Shown: one piece after another, positions 37,111-50,036 of the stretch | Layout of the letters: every line of letters starts with the position of its first letter | Numbering within the stretch: position 1 is the stretch's first letter | Source: Hermodice carunculata | Taxonomy: Eukaryota > Annelida > Polychaeta > Eunicida > Amphinomidae | Direction: 5' to 3' | DNA length: 64,000 nucleotides | Assembly: GCA_964020975.1 (NCBI GenBank) | Contig: OZ026625.1 | Span: forward strand, 6,081,413 to 6,145,412 | The notes under the pieces: generated by a model | Database searches by the model: none | Seen by the model: only the letters and a program-made list of their open reading frames with translations | What the model was told of the DNA's origin: nothing | Made by a program: the position numbers and the translations under genes

Positions 37111-38150
37111 CCGGAATCGTTACTTTCCAAAGATATATCTTTTGGGTAAATTTCTCTAGCAATTTCACTGTAATTGTTTACATTTACATAAACAATGTCA
37201 TCAATATACCTTACATTATTTGATATATCTATAGCCATTCGAAAGTCAGTTTTCATCATTTTGTACATATACTTAAATTTAAGACAGGTTATACATAAAC
37301 CAACAAGTAATTGGGAACAGTTGCTACCCATTCGAATGCCTTTTATTTGTTGCAAAGCCAAAGGTACGCCTTGAACATAACTATTATTCAAAAGAAATAT
37401 TATGGCATATATCAAAGTGTCAACAGTGTAGGATTTAGCGTTACTCTTTGAATATTTATTATGCAACCAATATGCTTTTTTAAAATATGAATTCATATTT
37501 ATGTATGCTTTACCATTATATTTAGACATTGTGTTGATTACTTCTCAAAGACAACTTTTGACTTTGTCTATGGTAGATTTGTGTAGAGTTTAGAAAAGTC
37601 AAACATTTGATACTTTTTTATTTGAAATATTTGATTTAGGATAGAAACTCAAAAGAATTGCTAATACTCCAAAAGCAGTTTCTACAAAATTGAATTTCGG
37701 TACTTAGGGGAATGACTCATAATTACAGTCAAACATAGTGTTACTTCCTTTAAGAGTTGTTTTGTTGTACATTTTGAAGCACCAGCAATAAACCTTGATT
37801 TAAAGGGGTTTTGATGTAATTTGGGTATTCAGAACCAAAGTGGAATAGAGGAGTCCTCCTGAGAAATTTTGATATAAAAATTTCTTTTCATGCGGTCTTT
37901 ATGTGTATCTATCAAATTATTTATATGTTATTTGTATAGGTATATATGTCATTTGCTCTTCTGTCTGAAATATTGTTTATGCCAAGTTCATTTTTCAAAA
38001 CATCTGGATAATATTTTTTTCGGATAATCTCAAAATTGTTACCTGCCTTATCAATGTTAGTAATTACAACTCTTTCTTGTAGTTCCTTGACTGCTTTTGA
38101 AACTTTAAGCTGGTTTAAATTTGCCATACTGAACTTCTTATTGTAGGATT
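37110..38150 (-). mobile_element. Penelope-like retroelement fossil (reverse-transcriptase part)
   Basis: On the minus strand a region near 38127-37921 carries a conserved upstream domain with NIDKAGNNFEIIRKKYY. A second region at 37529-37092 carries reverse-transcriptase marks GIRMGSNC and RYIDD followed by IYP. The MGTNC / RYIDD type of reverse transcriptase is, to my knowledge, found in Penelope-like elements, though I cannot exclude a related class. No GIY-YIG endonuclease or terminal repeat was recognised. It is broken in several places and looks old. Confidence 0.65.
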
Positions 38151-39560
38151 TCTAACGAGAAAGTCTATTTCAGGGGACTTCTTTTCAAGTTTGATAACCA
38201 TCCTTCAAACGTCTCAAATTCTATCCTTTCTTTTTTTTTCTTTTTTTGCACATTTCATACAGTAAGAATCAGGGGCATAACATGTGACCTGAAAAACACT
38301 ATCAGCGTTCAGCCCAGGACGCATCCAAAATTTTTAATCTTTTTTCATCAATTCTTTTAAAACCGAATTTTGTATTATATCCAAATAACTTGTAAATATA
38401 TATTAATGATATGTATCCACAAAATTGGACCATTTGTTGTGAGACATACAGTCACAATTTTGATCAGCTGTGATATCCTCCAGAGTATTGGAAGCCAGAA
38501 ATTTCTTGTAGTCTATCATATTTGAGCAATATTATTGCCATATTTATGCAAAATAATGGGGTTGTTTTAATATACACACTAAACACACTTTAGGAAATCC
38601 TATTTCCTATATTCACCTTCGTTTTGATCATCTTTCGAGAAAGTAAGCTCAAGAGAGTTTGACCCTTGCTTCACAATTTATGCATCTGATTTAATACCGA
38701 AATACGCTTCAGTAAGTTTTGCATTGAGACTAAATTATTCACCATGTCGCTATATCTGCCCCCCCCCCCCATCTCCTCTGCTTCCACCGACTTCCAGTCA
38801 ACGGCAAGTTAATTTCTCTCTGTGTCCGCATGTCACATGCTCAGCAATGAGCCATGGCTTTGTTGTTTTGTAAGCAACAGTATCTATTAATTCTGTCCAT
38901 CCTTTTATCCATCCACCCATCCATTAATACCAAGTCGTGCTGGGCGAGTGTACCTCAACACATGCATTCATACACTCATACACAATATGTATCATTATTT
39001 TGTATATAACAGTACCTTTACGAACATGGACAAAAGTTATTTTTCCCAGATAAAAAATTCTGTTTTTTATATCTGTGCCATCTTTAGCCCTGTGCTTCTA
39101 TCAATATTAGGAAGAGCAGGACTTGCCACACACTTCAAGTTATTTACTTAACGAGGGGAAACAACTCAGATGTGTTTGGGAAGTATCTACGAAGATGAAT
39201 TAATTGTTGCAATTATTTCGCCCATATGCCAGCAACAAAGCAAGGTTGGTAAGATTTGAACATGCTTCTAACACCAAAGAAAGGAGGTTTAGGAGCCATA
39301 GTTCTTTGACTGCTTTTGAAACTTCAAGCTGGTTTAAATTTATCCATGGCACAGACACTTACATAAACCAGCCACAAAGATCATGAAACCGGGAAAAATC
39401 CTTATGTAATGATCTCTACCAACTGGTCTGTATCAATACCTGCCACTTAGAAACAGTACATTACAATGTTGTATCACAACAAAATACCGAACAGCGTCCA
39501 GGAAATGTTACTTTGAAAATGACAATGTATTACAGGCAATGCTGTTTCAGGTAAACTATA
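38151..39560. other. Intergenic with one retroelement scrap
   Basis: No gene seen. At 39300-39345 a block of about 45 bp (TTTGACTGCTTTTGAAACTT) repeats 38085-38128 in the same orientation, so a second small scrap of the Penelope-like element is present. A poly-C run lies at about 38760. Confidence 0.55.
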
Positions 39561-40287
39561 CTCATGGAAATATTTGAGGGAATGCTATATTTGATGGTTC
39601 CTGCTTTGGGGAGTTATGTAAAAAATGAGGTGAAATTTGTGTGGCATGACTTTTTTTATCCCAATACTCCACATTGACCACTCTTGCACAGTGGTCGCGC
39701 CCATAATTAAAGACAATAAAGAACAAAAGCAAGTCAGGTCAGTGAAGAAAATTTGCCAGTCGATGCATCACAGGCAGCATATCACAGTCATGCATAACAG
39801 TGTTCTGTACATCATCCACACGGTAACTTGGGGATGGGTGAACATCTACTGATCAGTTTTTTTGTGTCTGTAACGCAGGCAAGCACCACTGGACAGACCT
39901 CCATCCCTGTATTCAGACAACAATCTTGAAACCACAGAACTTGAAACATTGAACTCTGGAGCAGCGTTTGCTTGGCAACAGCCAGCACGATCACAAAGTT
40001 CCACAATTAGCCATTTTCTTACATCTTCTAAACAGTTATGTGTTGTTTCTATGTTTGTTGTGCTTACACTGGCTAGTGGCATACTTTTCTGACAAATTTT
40101 GACACCACACCCTGGCCATTGAAATCAGTGCTCATGGCACAACAAAAGGGAGCCAATGATGCATGACATTCAAAACAAAAACAAAACTGATTAGGCAACA
40201 TATTTAAAAACCTATCGTGGCCACTAGTCATTCCAATTAGGAATCATAGGCACTTGTATATGCCGTTCCCTAAAATATTTCCATGAG
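39561..40287 (-). mobile_element. Tc1-like DNA transposon relic with inverted repeats
   Basis: Terminal inverted repeats begin CTCATGGAAATATTT at 39561 and, reversed, at 40287. They match for about 30 bp with few changes, and both are flanked by TA, the usual Tc1/mariner target. On the minus strand, 40082-39846 encodes an N-terminal helix-turn-helix: LEDVRKWLIVEL, then FNVSSSVVSRLLSEYRDGG, the normal Tc1 DNA-binding pattern. A second scrap near 39712-39660 reads GRDHCARVVN, close to the 'DNARPH.ARVV' block of the DDE domain. At 727 bp it is under half the usual 1.6 kb, so the catalytic middle is deleted and the copy is non-autonomous. Confidence 0.72.
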
Positions 40288-40293
40288 TATATA

Positions 40294-41407
40294 ATGCCAT
40301 CAAGGGCTAAAAGGAAGAATTCTACTTTAAGGTCAAATAAGAAGCATTTTCCAGTTGGTTTACATGAAAGAAAGACAAGAAGTACAAAAGAGTATATTCC
40401 TATATGTTTAAAGTTTTTAAAAAGGACCCAGAACGATACCATTGCTCAATACATGTTCAATATTGTCCGTCACCATGGGCTGTAAGTGTTACAAACATTA
40501 CATGAATAAGTGTCAGCATCTGTCTCCAGTCGATGATATCAAACAACTCTGATTGTTCAATAATGTCAGTCAAGAAATGTGTGCACTGAACACCGTTTCA
40601 ATTTGCAATAAAATCGTCACAAAGTTTTGTGCTGTTAAAGTTGACTACAAAGGACGAATGCCTCTAACAGTTGGCAATGAAATATTGTGCTGTGTGGATT
40701 TGAAAATAGAATCGCAGAGGTCAAGGAGTTGACAGTGAAACAATTCATCAGTAAGTAAGAGTGGAGAAACCTGATTTTTAACAGGTATCAAATAAATTCA
40801 CTCAAAATGTATCATAACATTCCAACGTGTGTTATTCAAAAAATTATGATAACAGATCACATGAAAATAAGCAGAAGTTTACCAAATTTTTGCATTTCGG
40901 ACCCAGCATACTGGAGGCCACCGAAAACGAGGTCTGGTTACCTGCCAGGACGTAAGGAACCTTTAAACAGGACTACGTATGTAATCAGCTTGCCATATGT
41001 GTCACTCAAATCAGATATGAATTTTTCTGTTTTGAGTGTGTACATAGCAAAACACCTAATAGTCCAGAGCAATATCACAACGAACTGGAAAGACCCTGAC
41101 AGAGAGGAAACTTTGCAAAATGTACACAATTGTATTTTTCTTGTCCTTCAAAACGCTGTATCGCCTATCATAAAAAAATACATAGGTCCAAATGACACTC
41201 CTGTTCAAACCACAAAAAGATATCTTTGACCAGATAGAGCAGATTCTTCACACAAATCTACCTTTCAAAAATTACACCTCAGACATGATAGTGGGAGTTA
41301 GGATCAAACGTGAGCAGTGTCCTGAAAAAAAAATTGTAAATGCTCTTTGTGAAAATCTGAAAACTGTGTCTGTTGCACCTGTTGCTTGCAACCATAACAG
41401 TTGTTAG
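40294..41407 (+). pseudogene. Unrecognised decayed coding region
   Basis: I do not recognise this protein. A basic 63-residue ORF (40294-40485) begins just right of the Tc1 relic with KRKNSTLRSNKKHFPVG. A 140-residue ORF (40807-41229) and a 71-residue ORF (41192-41407) overlap in different frames. The first ends in NDTPVQTTK and the second continues with DIFDQIEQILHTNLPF, which suggests one protein split by a frame change near 41215. Composition is mixed and protein-like, unlike the surrounding low-complexity ORFs. It could be a transposon protein, a host pseudogene or chance. Confidence 0.3.
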
Positions 41408-43399
41408 TTCATTGTCTGCTGATGTACACATATAAAAATTAACTACACCCTGGATGAAAGAAAATCTAACAATGTTAAGTTGACGGACTGGATTTTAAGA
41501 AAAAAAAGGTGTTTCACATTTTCATATTATTTATGAACTTTAGATAACACCAAGGAAAACGTCCCGTGTTCAGCAACCACACCCCTCGGTGTGACATTTA
41601 ACATTTTAATTTAAATATCTAAATATTGGAGAACATTTGTGCTGATATTTATATTTTGTGAGACAATTTACGATGGCATGTCCTAGGTCAATAGCTTCTC
41701 TTATCATGGGTAGCTGTTGCACTCTGACCAGGGTTGAAAAGAAACAATATTAATGGGTTAAAAAGAATCAAAACATCTAGAGGAATGCTACTGTAGAAGA
41801 TGCCCTTGGAAATAACAAATATATGTAAAGCTAATGTCTGTTTTTAACCTTTTTGTGGATACAAAATCTAAGTCTTTGGGGAAAATATTCCTCAAAAACA
41901 AGTTGAAGATATCAGAGTTACCTTGTCATTGTCTATATCAGTAGCCTGTAAAAGGTGTATCAGTAGACTTCAAATCCAATGAGCTGTGTACTTGAAGCAC
42001 TTTATACTGCTACTTGATGACCTAGCTTTTTAGGAAAAATACATAAAAAGCTGCATATAAATCTTAGAATGAGTTTTGTTCCTTACATGGAAGTCTTCAT
42101 GACATACAATCCTGCTGTTAAAGAAAATACGGCAGCCGAGTCAAAAGTCGCCCACTTTGGACTTCGAAGCCGAGCGCCAAGCAATGGAGAAATAGTAGTG
42201 ACGTCAGTTAGCATTACCCAGTTTTTAGCATTTGTTTGTTCTGGTCACCAGCCATACGTGAAAGCCTGTGTGTGGAACCGTTCCCTGCTTCAGTTCTTGC
42301 CACAATGACCGCAGTGTCTGCATCCTTTAGAAGCAGTAGCCGCATCATGTTGCTTTCACAGTAGGTGGTGTATGGAGTAGAAGGTTGGGGGAGGGGGGGG
42401 GGTCTGGTGTGAGGTAGGCATCTGTAGCAGTGCTTCAGAAGAGGTAGCCTTGTTTGCCAAGGCCCCAATCGTCAGGTTAGACAGGGCCCGGGCACCATCC
42501 ATTCAGGATGACTGACATGTCTACCAAAACGACCACTTGTTTCATATATCCCAACCCTCGAAAAAGAAAAAAAAACTGCTCTTGACTTTGAATATTTAGC
42601 AATGATTCAAGATCATATCCTTGATCCATGATTAGCAGAGTAGGCAGCTACAAGGCTCTTGAAGAAATTGAACAGTGGTTAGGAGAATATGCCATAAAAC
42701 TGGACACAAGAATCTTAGCTCTTTTTTATTGGGGAGTGTGGACCAGCTGCGACGCTGCTGCAAAAATGTTGGTGGTCAGTAGATTTTATGACAGATGGTA
42801 GAAGTAAGTTAGACCACAGAACTACTACTTCTGTCCCATGTGGCTGTGTTTTGACAACATGACCTCTGTAGCCTTCTTTAGCACAAAAGGGTAGCAAGGC
42901 CTGCCTTCCGCATTGGATTATAAACTTTTCTGCTAACAGGTGGCCACACCATGCCTTATTCCCTCTAGGCTTAGTTTTCGATTAAAAAGTCAACTAAGTT
43001 TTATTTTATATTTTTTACCAGATGGTATTGAATGTGATTAAATGAATTTTGGCCAAACATTGCATCCCGGTGCTTGACGATTTTTGACCACGGTATTTAG
43101 AAGGATATATGATAATAATATGCATGGCAAACAAATATAAAACAAGCAATGACGCCCCACTTGGATTGTCCTGCTGTTTGGTCGTGATAACTCAACAGGC
43201 TTAACTAGGCCACCAGGCAATAAGAACTGATCTCCATGTATGAAGGTCACATTCATATTGGTTTAAACATATTCTATAATTCGATTGGGAAGAAGGGTAA
43301 GCCCTGTAATAATCCCTCTTGAGAAATCAGACAATATCATAGGCGAGATGCAGCAAGACACGTTCAGTATAGTTTACGCTGCTGTTTAGGATGCTTACA

Positions 43400-43470
<71 letters not shown>

Positions 43471-43685
43471 CTGCACATTACAAAAGGAGGACAACGGACA
43501 CTACACCGAAGAACAATGAATGAATAAATGGAGACAGGACAAGTAGTGGGGGACTCATGAAATAAATCTAGTGAGCTGGTTATTTCCATCAAAAACTCAT
43601 GATTAGAACCTGTCATGTGCTACAGTTATATAATGACATTAAATTGAAACCTTTTTGTGTCATCAATATAGTCCTGAACAGCGAG
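41408..43685. other. No gene seen
   Basis: AT-rich sequence without a supported exon. It contains a poly-G run near 42392-42402 and the TA microsatellite listed separately. The ORFs at 42069, 42214 and 42715 show no domain. Confidence 0.5.
43404..43469. repeat. (TA)n microsatellite
   Basis: About 33 TA units; the Tyr-Ile repeat ORF on the minus strand is an artefact. Confidence 0.97.
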
Positions 43686-43689
43686 AAAT

Positions 43690-46600
43690 ATTAACTTATT
43701 ATTTTCAATGCTACAAGCAGCAAAACCAAAAAGTACAGCTTGAAGTGCGAAGGAAGCAAAGTATATCGTAGGTAAATGTTATTTATTGCAAGGAAATAAA
43801 TATGGAGGACAAGAAAAAAGAAATGCAAAACATCTTCGACACCAGTACCGCACACACAATCAGGTGATTCGTTAACACCGATATGAAACAAATGTTTGTT
43901 AAGCTGGCTGCGGCCCATACACAGTCGAGTATGTAATACAGCAGATTTTCCTTTATCAATATAAAAAAGAGAAGGGTCTTTCAATGGGCATGAGGAAGGA
44001 GTCTGTAATTTTCTTATTAAATTGTGACAGGGAAGGGGCATTCCGAGTATCTAAGAAAAGAAGCTTCCATAGGCGTGTGGCAGAAGGATAAAAAGACTTA
44101 TCAAACAGATCTGTACAAGCTCTAAAGTGAGGGAAATTGAGCCGCCTTCGAGTGTTATAATTGAAAGTTGTATCAGGCAACGGGATATTTGGAAAGATAT
44201 GTTGTAGATAACTTTATGTTAAATTATGAACAATTTTGTACATCTTAATCAATTTGCATTTCTCACGCCTTTTGGAAAGTGTCTCCCATCCAGTTTCTTC
44301 ATAGAGTTTTACTGTTAGAGTAGTTTTCATTGCCCCGATGACTACCCGTGCCGCAACGAGCTGAACATTTTCTACACGGTTTTCACTATCCTGTGTACAG
44401 CCGTCCCATACCACACTGACATACTCGACAATAGGTCACACATAAGATATGTAAATAATTTCCAATGTTTTGCGGTCCAAACGTACTGTAGAGATTTCAT
44501 GATATTCAATTGCTTTGTTGCTTTCAAGACATTTTGGCTAACATGTTCGTTCCATTTGAGATCGGCTTTTATTGTCAAACCCAAATGCTTATGGCTGCTG
44601 ACATTGTTCAATTGGTGTCGTTGGAATAAAAGTGGGGGTGATTTATTGGTTGTTGCTTCTTAAAATAATCATAACATCTGTCTTTGACGTGTTAAAGGAT
44701 ACTAACCAGTCATTTGACCATTCGAAAACTGAAGAAAGGTCTGAATTTAATGATGTAGCTGCTGCGATGGGATGGTCAACTGTAAGGAACAGGCAGGTAT
44801 CGTCGGCAAAAAGCTTGATTTCAGATTCGACAATGTTTACAATGTCGTTTATGTGTATTAAGAAAAGAAATGGCCCAAGAACTGAAGCTTGGGGAACGCC
44901 AGCATTAATTAGTCCCCAATTAGATCTTTGGCCACTGATAACCACACATTGGTTTCGGTTAGAAAGGTAATCACTGAACCACGAAAGAATATGTCCAGTT
45001 ATACCGCGTTTTGGCAAACGTATGCAGTAAGCTTTGATACCAAACTTTGTCGATTGCTTGGCTTATATCTAAAAAAAAAAAAAAACAAAAAACAAAGAAA
45101 AAAAAAAACGAGTCTAACCTCCTTCTGTAAATCAACCGCCAACATATTTCATGATTAGAGAAAAAGTAGCTGATTAACAGTGGAGTCCCCGGGTATAAAC
45201 CCAGATTGATTTGCGCTTATAATCATGTTGTCTCTAAAAAAGCTAAAAACGTGTTAAAATATTATTTTCTTCATGACTTTTCCTGTACAGCTAAGGAAAC
45301 ATATAAGCCTGTAATTGTTACATGAACGTGTTTCGCCTTTTTTGTATAGATTTAAGACAAACATTGGCCTTTTTCCACTCAGAAGAGAAAATGTTATTCT
45401 GCAGCGATAGATTGAACAATTGGGTGAGAGGCTTATAAACTGAAGGTGCGGCTTCAAGGAGCAATTTGGGGCCAATATTGTCTGGACCAGTGGCCTTCGT
45501 GACATCCAGTGATTTTAGAATACCAAGTACTTCACTTCCAGCTAGCACTATATCATTTAAAGTATTGTAAGGTAACTTGGCCTGTGGCAGATTAGGTGCA
45601 GTTGAAGTGTCAATGTTACATTGACCCAGGAAAAAATCATTGAAGGACTCCGCTTTGGACAGGCTATCGGTTACATGGTTATCGTTAATCAGTAGTGATG
45701 GTATTGTTGTAGATTGATTGCCTTTCATAAAATATTTGACTGTCCGTCACCATGCTTTTTTGCCCCTGGAACCATTAGCCAGGGAGTCACAACGATTTTT
45801 ATTAAATTCCCACTCAGCGAGCTTTAACTTTTCTTGATGGGTATTACGAAGTGCCTTGTATTTACCCCATGCAGCAACACTTTCTGGAGTCGGCAGCTGC
45901 TGCCCACGTGATTTAGATTTGGCCTTAGTATCTGCCCTCATGACTTTGCGTTTAAAGCAGCGAGGTGTAGAATTGAACCACGGAAGATCGTGAGGTCGGA
46001 TTGTTACATCTTGAATTGGGATACAGTGCCATGCTGCTTGTAAAAAACGTTCCGACCAGGCCAGACAGCATCTCTCTGCATCATTTTAGTCGAACAACTT
46101 TCCCAAATGACACTATCCAGGTGTTTTATAAATTGATTAAAATCTGCTTTCTTGAAATCCCAAATGTGGCTCACGTATACATGATCTTTTTGCATTGGAA
46201 TTTAATGTTGATTAAAATATTAGAATGGTCACAATTAGCTAGTGGAGGAGACACTCTATGTTCAGATAAAAAGTTGGGAATATTTGAAATAAATTGGTCC
46301 AAACAGGTAGCCGTATTTTCGGTAATTCGTGTAGGCTTGTCCATATGCAGAGAGAGTATATTAGCGGTACAAAAGTCTTTTAATTTATGACCAGAAGGAG
46401 TACTGGAATCGGGATGAAGATCACCGGTCATAATAATATTCGGGATACTGGATTTCTTTACAAGATCGATACTATCTTGAAAATGACCCCAGAAGGAACT
46501 AGTTGCATTTGGGGGTCTGTATACCACACCTAGAAGAAATATATTGTTAAGCACCCATATTTCAGCCCAAAGTAGTTCTGCATCAGGAGATTTCAAATTA

Positions 46601-46860
46601 TGACGCCTTGAGACTATAAAAGATTCAGAACAATATAAGGCCACTCCACCACTAGGACCATGTGAACCATCCCTACGCAATATAGCGTGAAAGCCTGGCA
46701 AAAAAGTAGATCGTCCGGTGTTGAGTAAGTCAGAAATGTTTTGGACAATGCAATTAGGTCAGATTCATTAGCGATATCTGCACGAATGTGCCTAAGTTAT
46801 CTTTGTTTAGACTTCTTATGTTTAAATGACATTAATTAATGTCACGAAGGCCGCTTTCCA
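43690..46860 (-). mobile_element. Jockey/CR1-type LINE, nearly full-length coding part, broken
   Basis: Minus strand, 5' to 3'. The endonuclease runs from about 46835 (LNIRSLNKDNL-like start, SDLLNTGR near 46735) through GPSGGVALY, GVVYRPPN, TGDLHPDSS and NCDHSNI to 46171. A linker follows at 46195-45747. The reverse transcriptase runs from 45728 (TKATGPDNIGPKLL) through NAGVPQASVLGPFLFLIHIN and FADDT within 45017-44643. The thumb and tail are at 44611-43691 (KHLGLTIKADLKW, SFYPSATRLWK, HTRLCMGRSQLNKHLF, CVCG). Frames change several times and stops are present, so it is dead. The catalytic FADD is intact, but the endonuclease GDFN and SDH motifs read GDLH and CDH. An A-rich run at 45071-45109 interrupts the reverse transcriptase. 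It is closely similar in plan to the LINE at 22625-26295. Confidence 0.9.
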
Positions 46861-49800
46861 GACCAGGATTAAGATGAATATCACCTGCGAGCAGAATTAG
46901 AAGATGACTGATTAGTAACAGGTAAAAATCCAAACAAATACGTTTCCTGTTGAATAATAAATATAAATTACAAACAAAGTCCGGCGATAGGTAGCGGGAA
47001 AGCTATTTAGAAAAATGCTAGCTAGCCACAGATGAAACAGTAAGGAAATTACGAGAAACTTAATAGGATCACCTGTATATGTATTTTATAAGTTTCTATA
47101 TGTATCTGTAGTATCTGGGACGGCTGTACACATGAAGTACATGTAACAAGACTTAGTACAGAATATCGTTTGCAAAGAAATAACGTATAAATTTATATGT
47201 ACAGCAAACTAGAAATTTTGTTAATAGGACGTGTCGCAGCCGCAGAGTATCGAAACATAGAAGATATATGCAAGTGCACACAGAACAAAAATAATACATC
47301 TTTCGTAGAGTGGAAAATATATGATGTCGGAATTCATACATGACCCTTGATTATCGTCACAAAACAGGCCATTGAGAACACGAAATACCATTGCTGCGTA
47401 AATATATACCGCACTTGAGCTGATGCAGACCAGTTTGTTACACATAGTCGAACTGAAAGTTTTTAATGCCGTGCATGTGGCGCAAGATATGCAATTTAAT
47501 ACACACAGTACATCATGACACAACGTGTACTAACCAATTCTCACCAGCCTTAATATATGTAAAGCAATTAATGCAAATAGACGTAACTCTGAGTGAAGAA
47601 GGTTCATTAAAAACATATTGACTTATATTTTTCAGAATAAATGTTTGCAAAGAAAGATAGAATGCCACGAGTATAAAAACTCAAACTGTTGTTGTACAAG
47701 CAGTAGGAGAGCACATTGAGAGCGCGTAGTTTTATATACAATCTTGAATTCCCCAAGCGCAAAGGAAAGTGGGAAAGGCAACATACAACACTAGTACTTT
47801 TGAATATTGCAAAACGCATAATGTGTAGCTACAAGTATGCTTAATAACAAGAGAGTACTTTGTAGAATAATTATATAGCAGGTATACAGCAAACCCGTGT
47901 GTAGATTACCATCCAAAATGTCAACACAGGGAGTTGCGGTGTTAATGACGCCAATATAAGAATAACACAGGTACATAACCACGGCTGCGTAATGCAGGTA
48001 AGCATAAATAGCCCCAACATATACAAAGTGAACATGAATGACTCTGATGAGTGCAGATACGCATATCAATCGCCATGACGGGCGTGATGGCCTTATACAA
48101 AACACGTAAATACATTTAGGAACAGAACACAAGTACGTCAATTTGTTATATACATGTAGGGCCAACAGGTGTGATTTGGTAAGCCAGACACATGGAAGAA
48201 ACAAAAATAAAACTAGGTTTCGAAGGTTCATACATGTGTAACTGCGCTTAGGAGAAAGGGAAGTGTTGGATCCAAGAAACGAAAAAGAGAATTGTCACAG
48301 AGGCTCCATTCAGTAGTTCCATATTCCCATGTGGTAATTAGACGTAAGCTGCAAAATCTGTTGTTGTATTACTGCAAGGCCAACACAACAGTCTGTCTAC
48401 GTATATGTTGACAGCTACGACCGTGGATCTAGCATGAGCACACATTTCATTTGTTATCGAAACAAAGAAGATGTGTCCCAGTTTCACGTTTCACAGTCAT
48501 TTTGATCTGTGATATAAACAAACACACACAAAAATTCAGAAAAATATACATTAATAAGGATTATCAGTCCTTAGTGTTACCAAGGATAAATGAGAATTTC
48601 TCAAGGACTTAAAGGTACATCCTCTATTATGAATTCATATGCATGTATTGTATGTTAGCAAAGCCTTTGAGGTTTATATCCATCATATATCTGGACGTAG
48701 CGGTGCGTCACACTCACATTGTATTATTATGTCAAGGTAGTATATTATTATTTGTTGAATTTTATGCAATACAAATTAAACACAAAAAGAGTGACGTGAG
48801 CAGTATGGCAGTAGCCGACAACACAAATCATTGTTGGGTCAATATAAAAAAAAAAAAAACATGAACAAATGAAAAGAAAAACTTGTTATCGCTGAGCCAT
48901 CAGCAGGAAAACCCTGGAAATAAGGGACCAGTTATTAGCTTATAAGAACTTCTGAAGATGTGACAGTTTGCTGATGTGGTGGAACTGACCACTGTTGTCG
49001 CTAATAAATATCTTCCCATCATGAGTCCTCGTAACTTTTATGATGCCCTGCTTTTCAAATCACGGCTTGAAAAGCGAATGTTGCACGACTTTTAGTGAAG
49101 TCTTCGCTCCCGTAAATGCCCCGACCAGCAGCTCCAGCCCCCGTCAGTTTACTCTTGGCCTTGTAGATTCTGGCCCGTATCGTGTAACTGACCAGCCTTA
49201 AAATTATCGGTCAAGCTTTACCAGGTACAGGCTTGCAGACACGATGCGATCGGCTAATTTAATAATCGGCTACAGGGGCATCCAATCTTTTGTCTCAGTG
49301 CACGAGAAAGTTCACGCATTGTTCCAAATGAATTTTCCCACGGAAAGTAACTTTTTTCGTTGTTTTTTTTTGTTTAATATTTTTGGTGAACTTTGCATTG
49401 AAATTTCTTTTCACTTTGTGCTATTATTGCAGATGGTATATCTTGATATTTTTTCACTTTTTGTGACATTCTGCAAAAGGTGAACTCAATCATTTTTTCA
49501 CTTTTGTGTCAATGACATAAAGGGATATTGAATTTTCATTCTTTTGCAACATAGTTGTAAAAGTTATCAATGATTTTTTTTCTTATAGCGAGGATTTGAT
49601 TTTCATTATACAGATATATGGTATTATTGTTCACTGATATGAAAAGATTTTGTTTCAACATTCTCATGCTTTCAGGGTGTCATTGATTTACCTAGTGTTC
49701 TGGTAAAGGTTTTGTCCTCTCCATTTACATCTCACAAAGATCAATTTGGCATTCATGAATATAGGTTATATTTACATATGTTAATGGATCTATGCTGTCG

Positions 49801-50030
49801 GCTCGTGTGATTGCATTGTTGAAATAAAAACTGATATTAATACTCCTTGAAGTGTCTTGTCACTTTAGTTGAGAGTGAGAGCGATTGCTCAACATTGTTT
49901 TTTGTCATTAGTACAAGTCTGGGCATTGGAATTTGGAGGTTTTTTTTACTGGTTTCAGACAAATTTTAATTCACTGTCAGTAAACTTGGTGTGTAGATTC
50001 TTGCATCTATATTATTATAAATACACATAC
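46861..50030. other. No gene confirmed; LINE 5' flank and Gypsy 5' flank
   Basis: Between the LINE start and the Gypsy gag no clear gene is seen. The minus-strand ORFs at 47791-48231 (146 codons) and 47221-47523 are rich in Cys, Tyr and hydrophobic residues without a recognised domain, and I do not call them genes. T-rich sequence dominates at 49340-49600. An AATAAA lies near 49825. I could not find a 5' LTR matching the 3' end of the Gypsy element. Confidence 0.45.
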
Positions 50031-50036
50031 ACAAAA

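Noticed and set aside
47221-48231. Two hydrophobic minus-strand ORFs of 100 and 146 codons, considered as a receptor-like gene
   Set aside because: No domain order, no splice context and Cys/Tyr-rich composition of the kind produced by AT-rich DNA. The faint similarity between them was too weak to count.
48974-49010. TGTGGTGGAACTGACC considered as the start of a 5' LTR for the Gypsy element
   Set aside because: Only the first seven bases match the presumed 3' LTR start and the rest differs.
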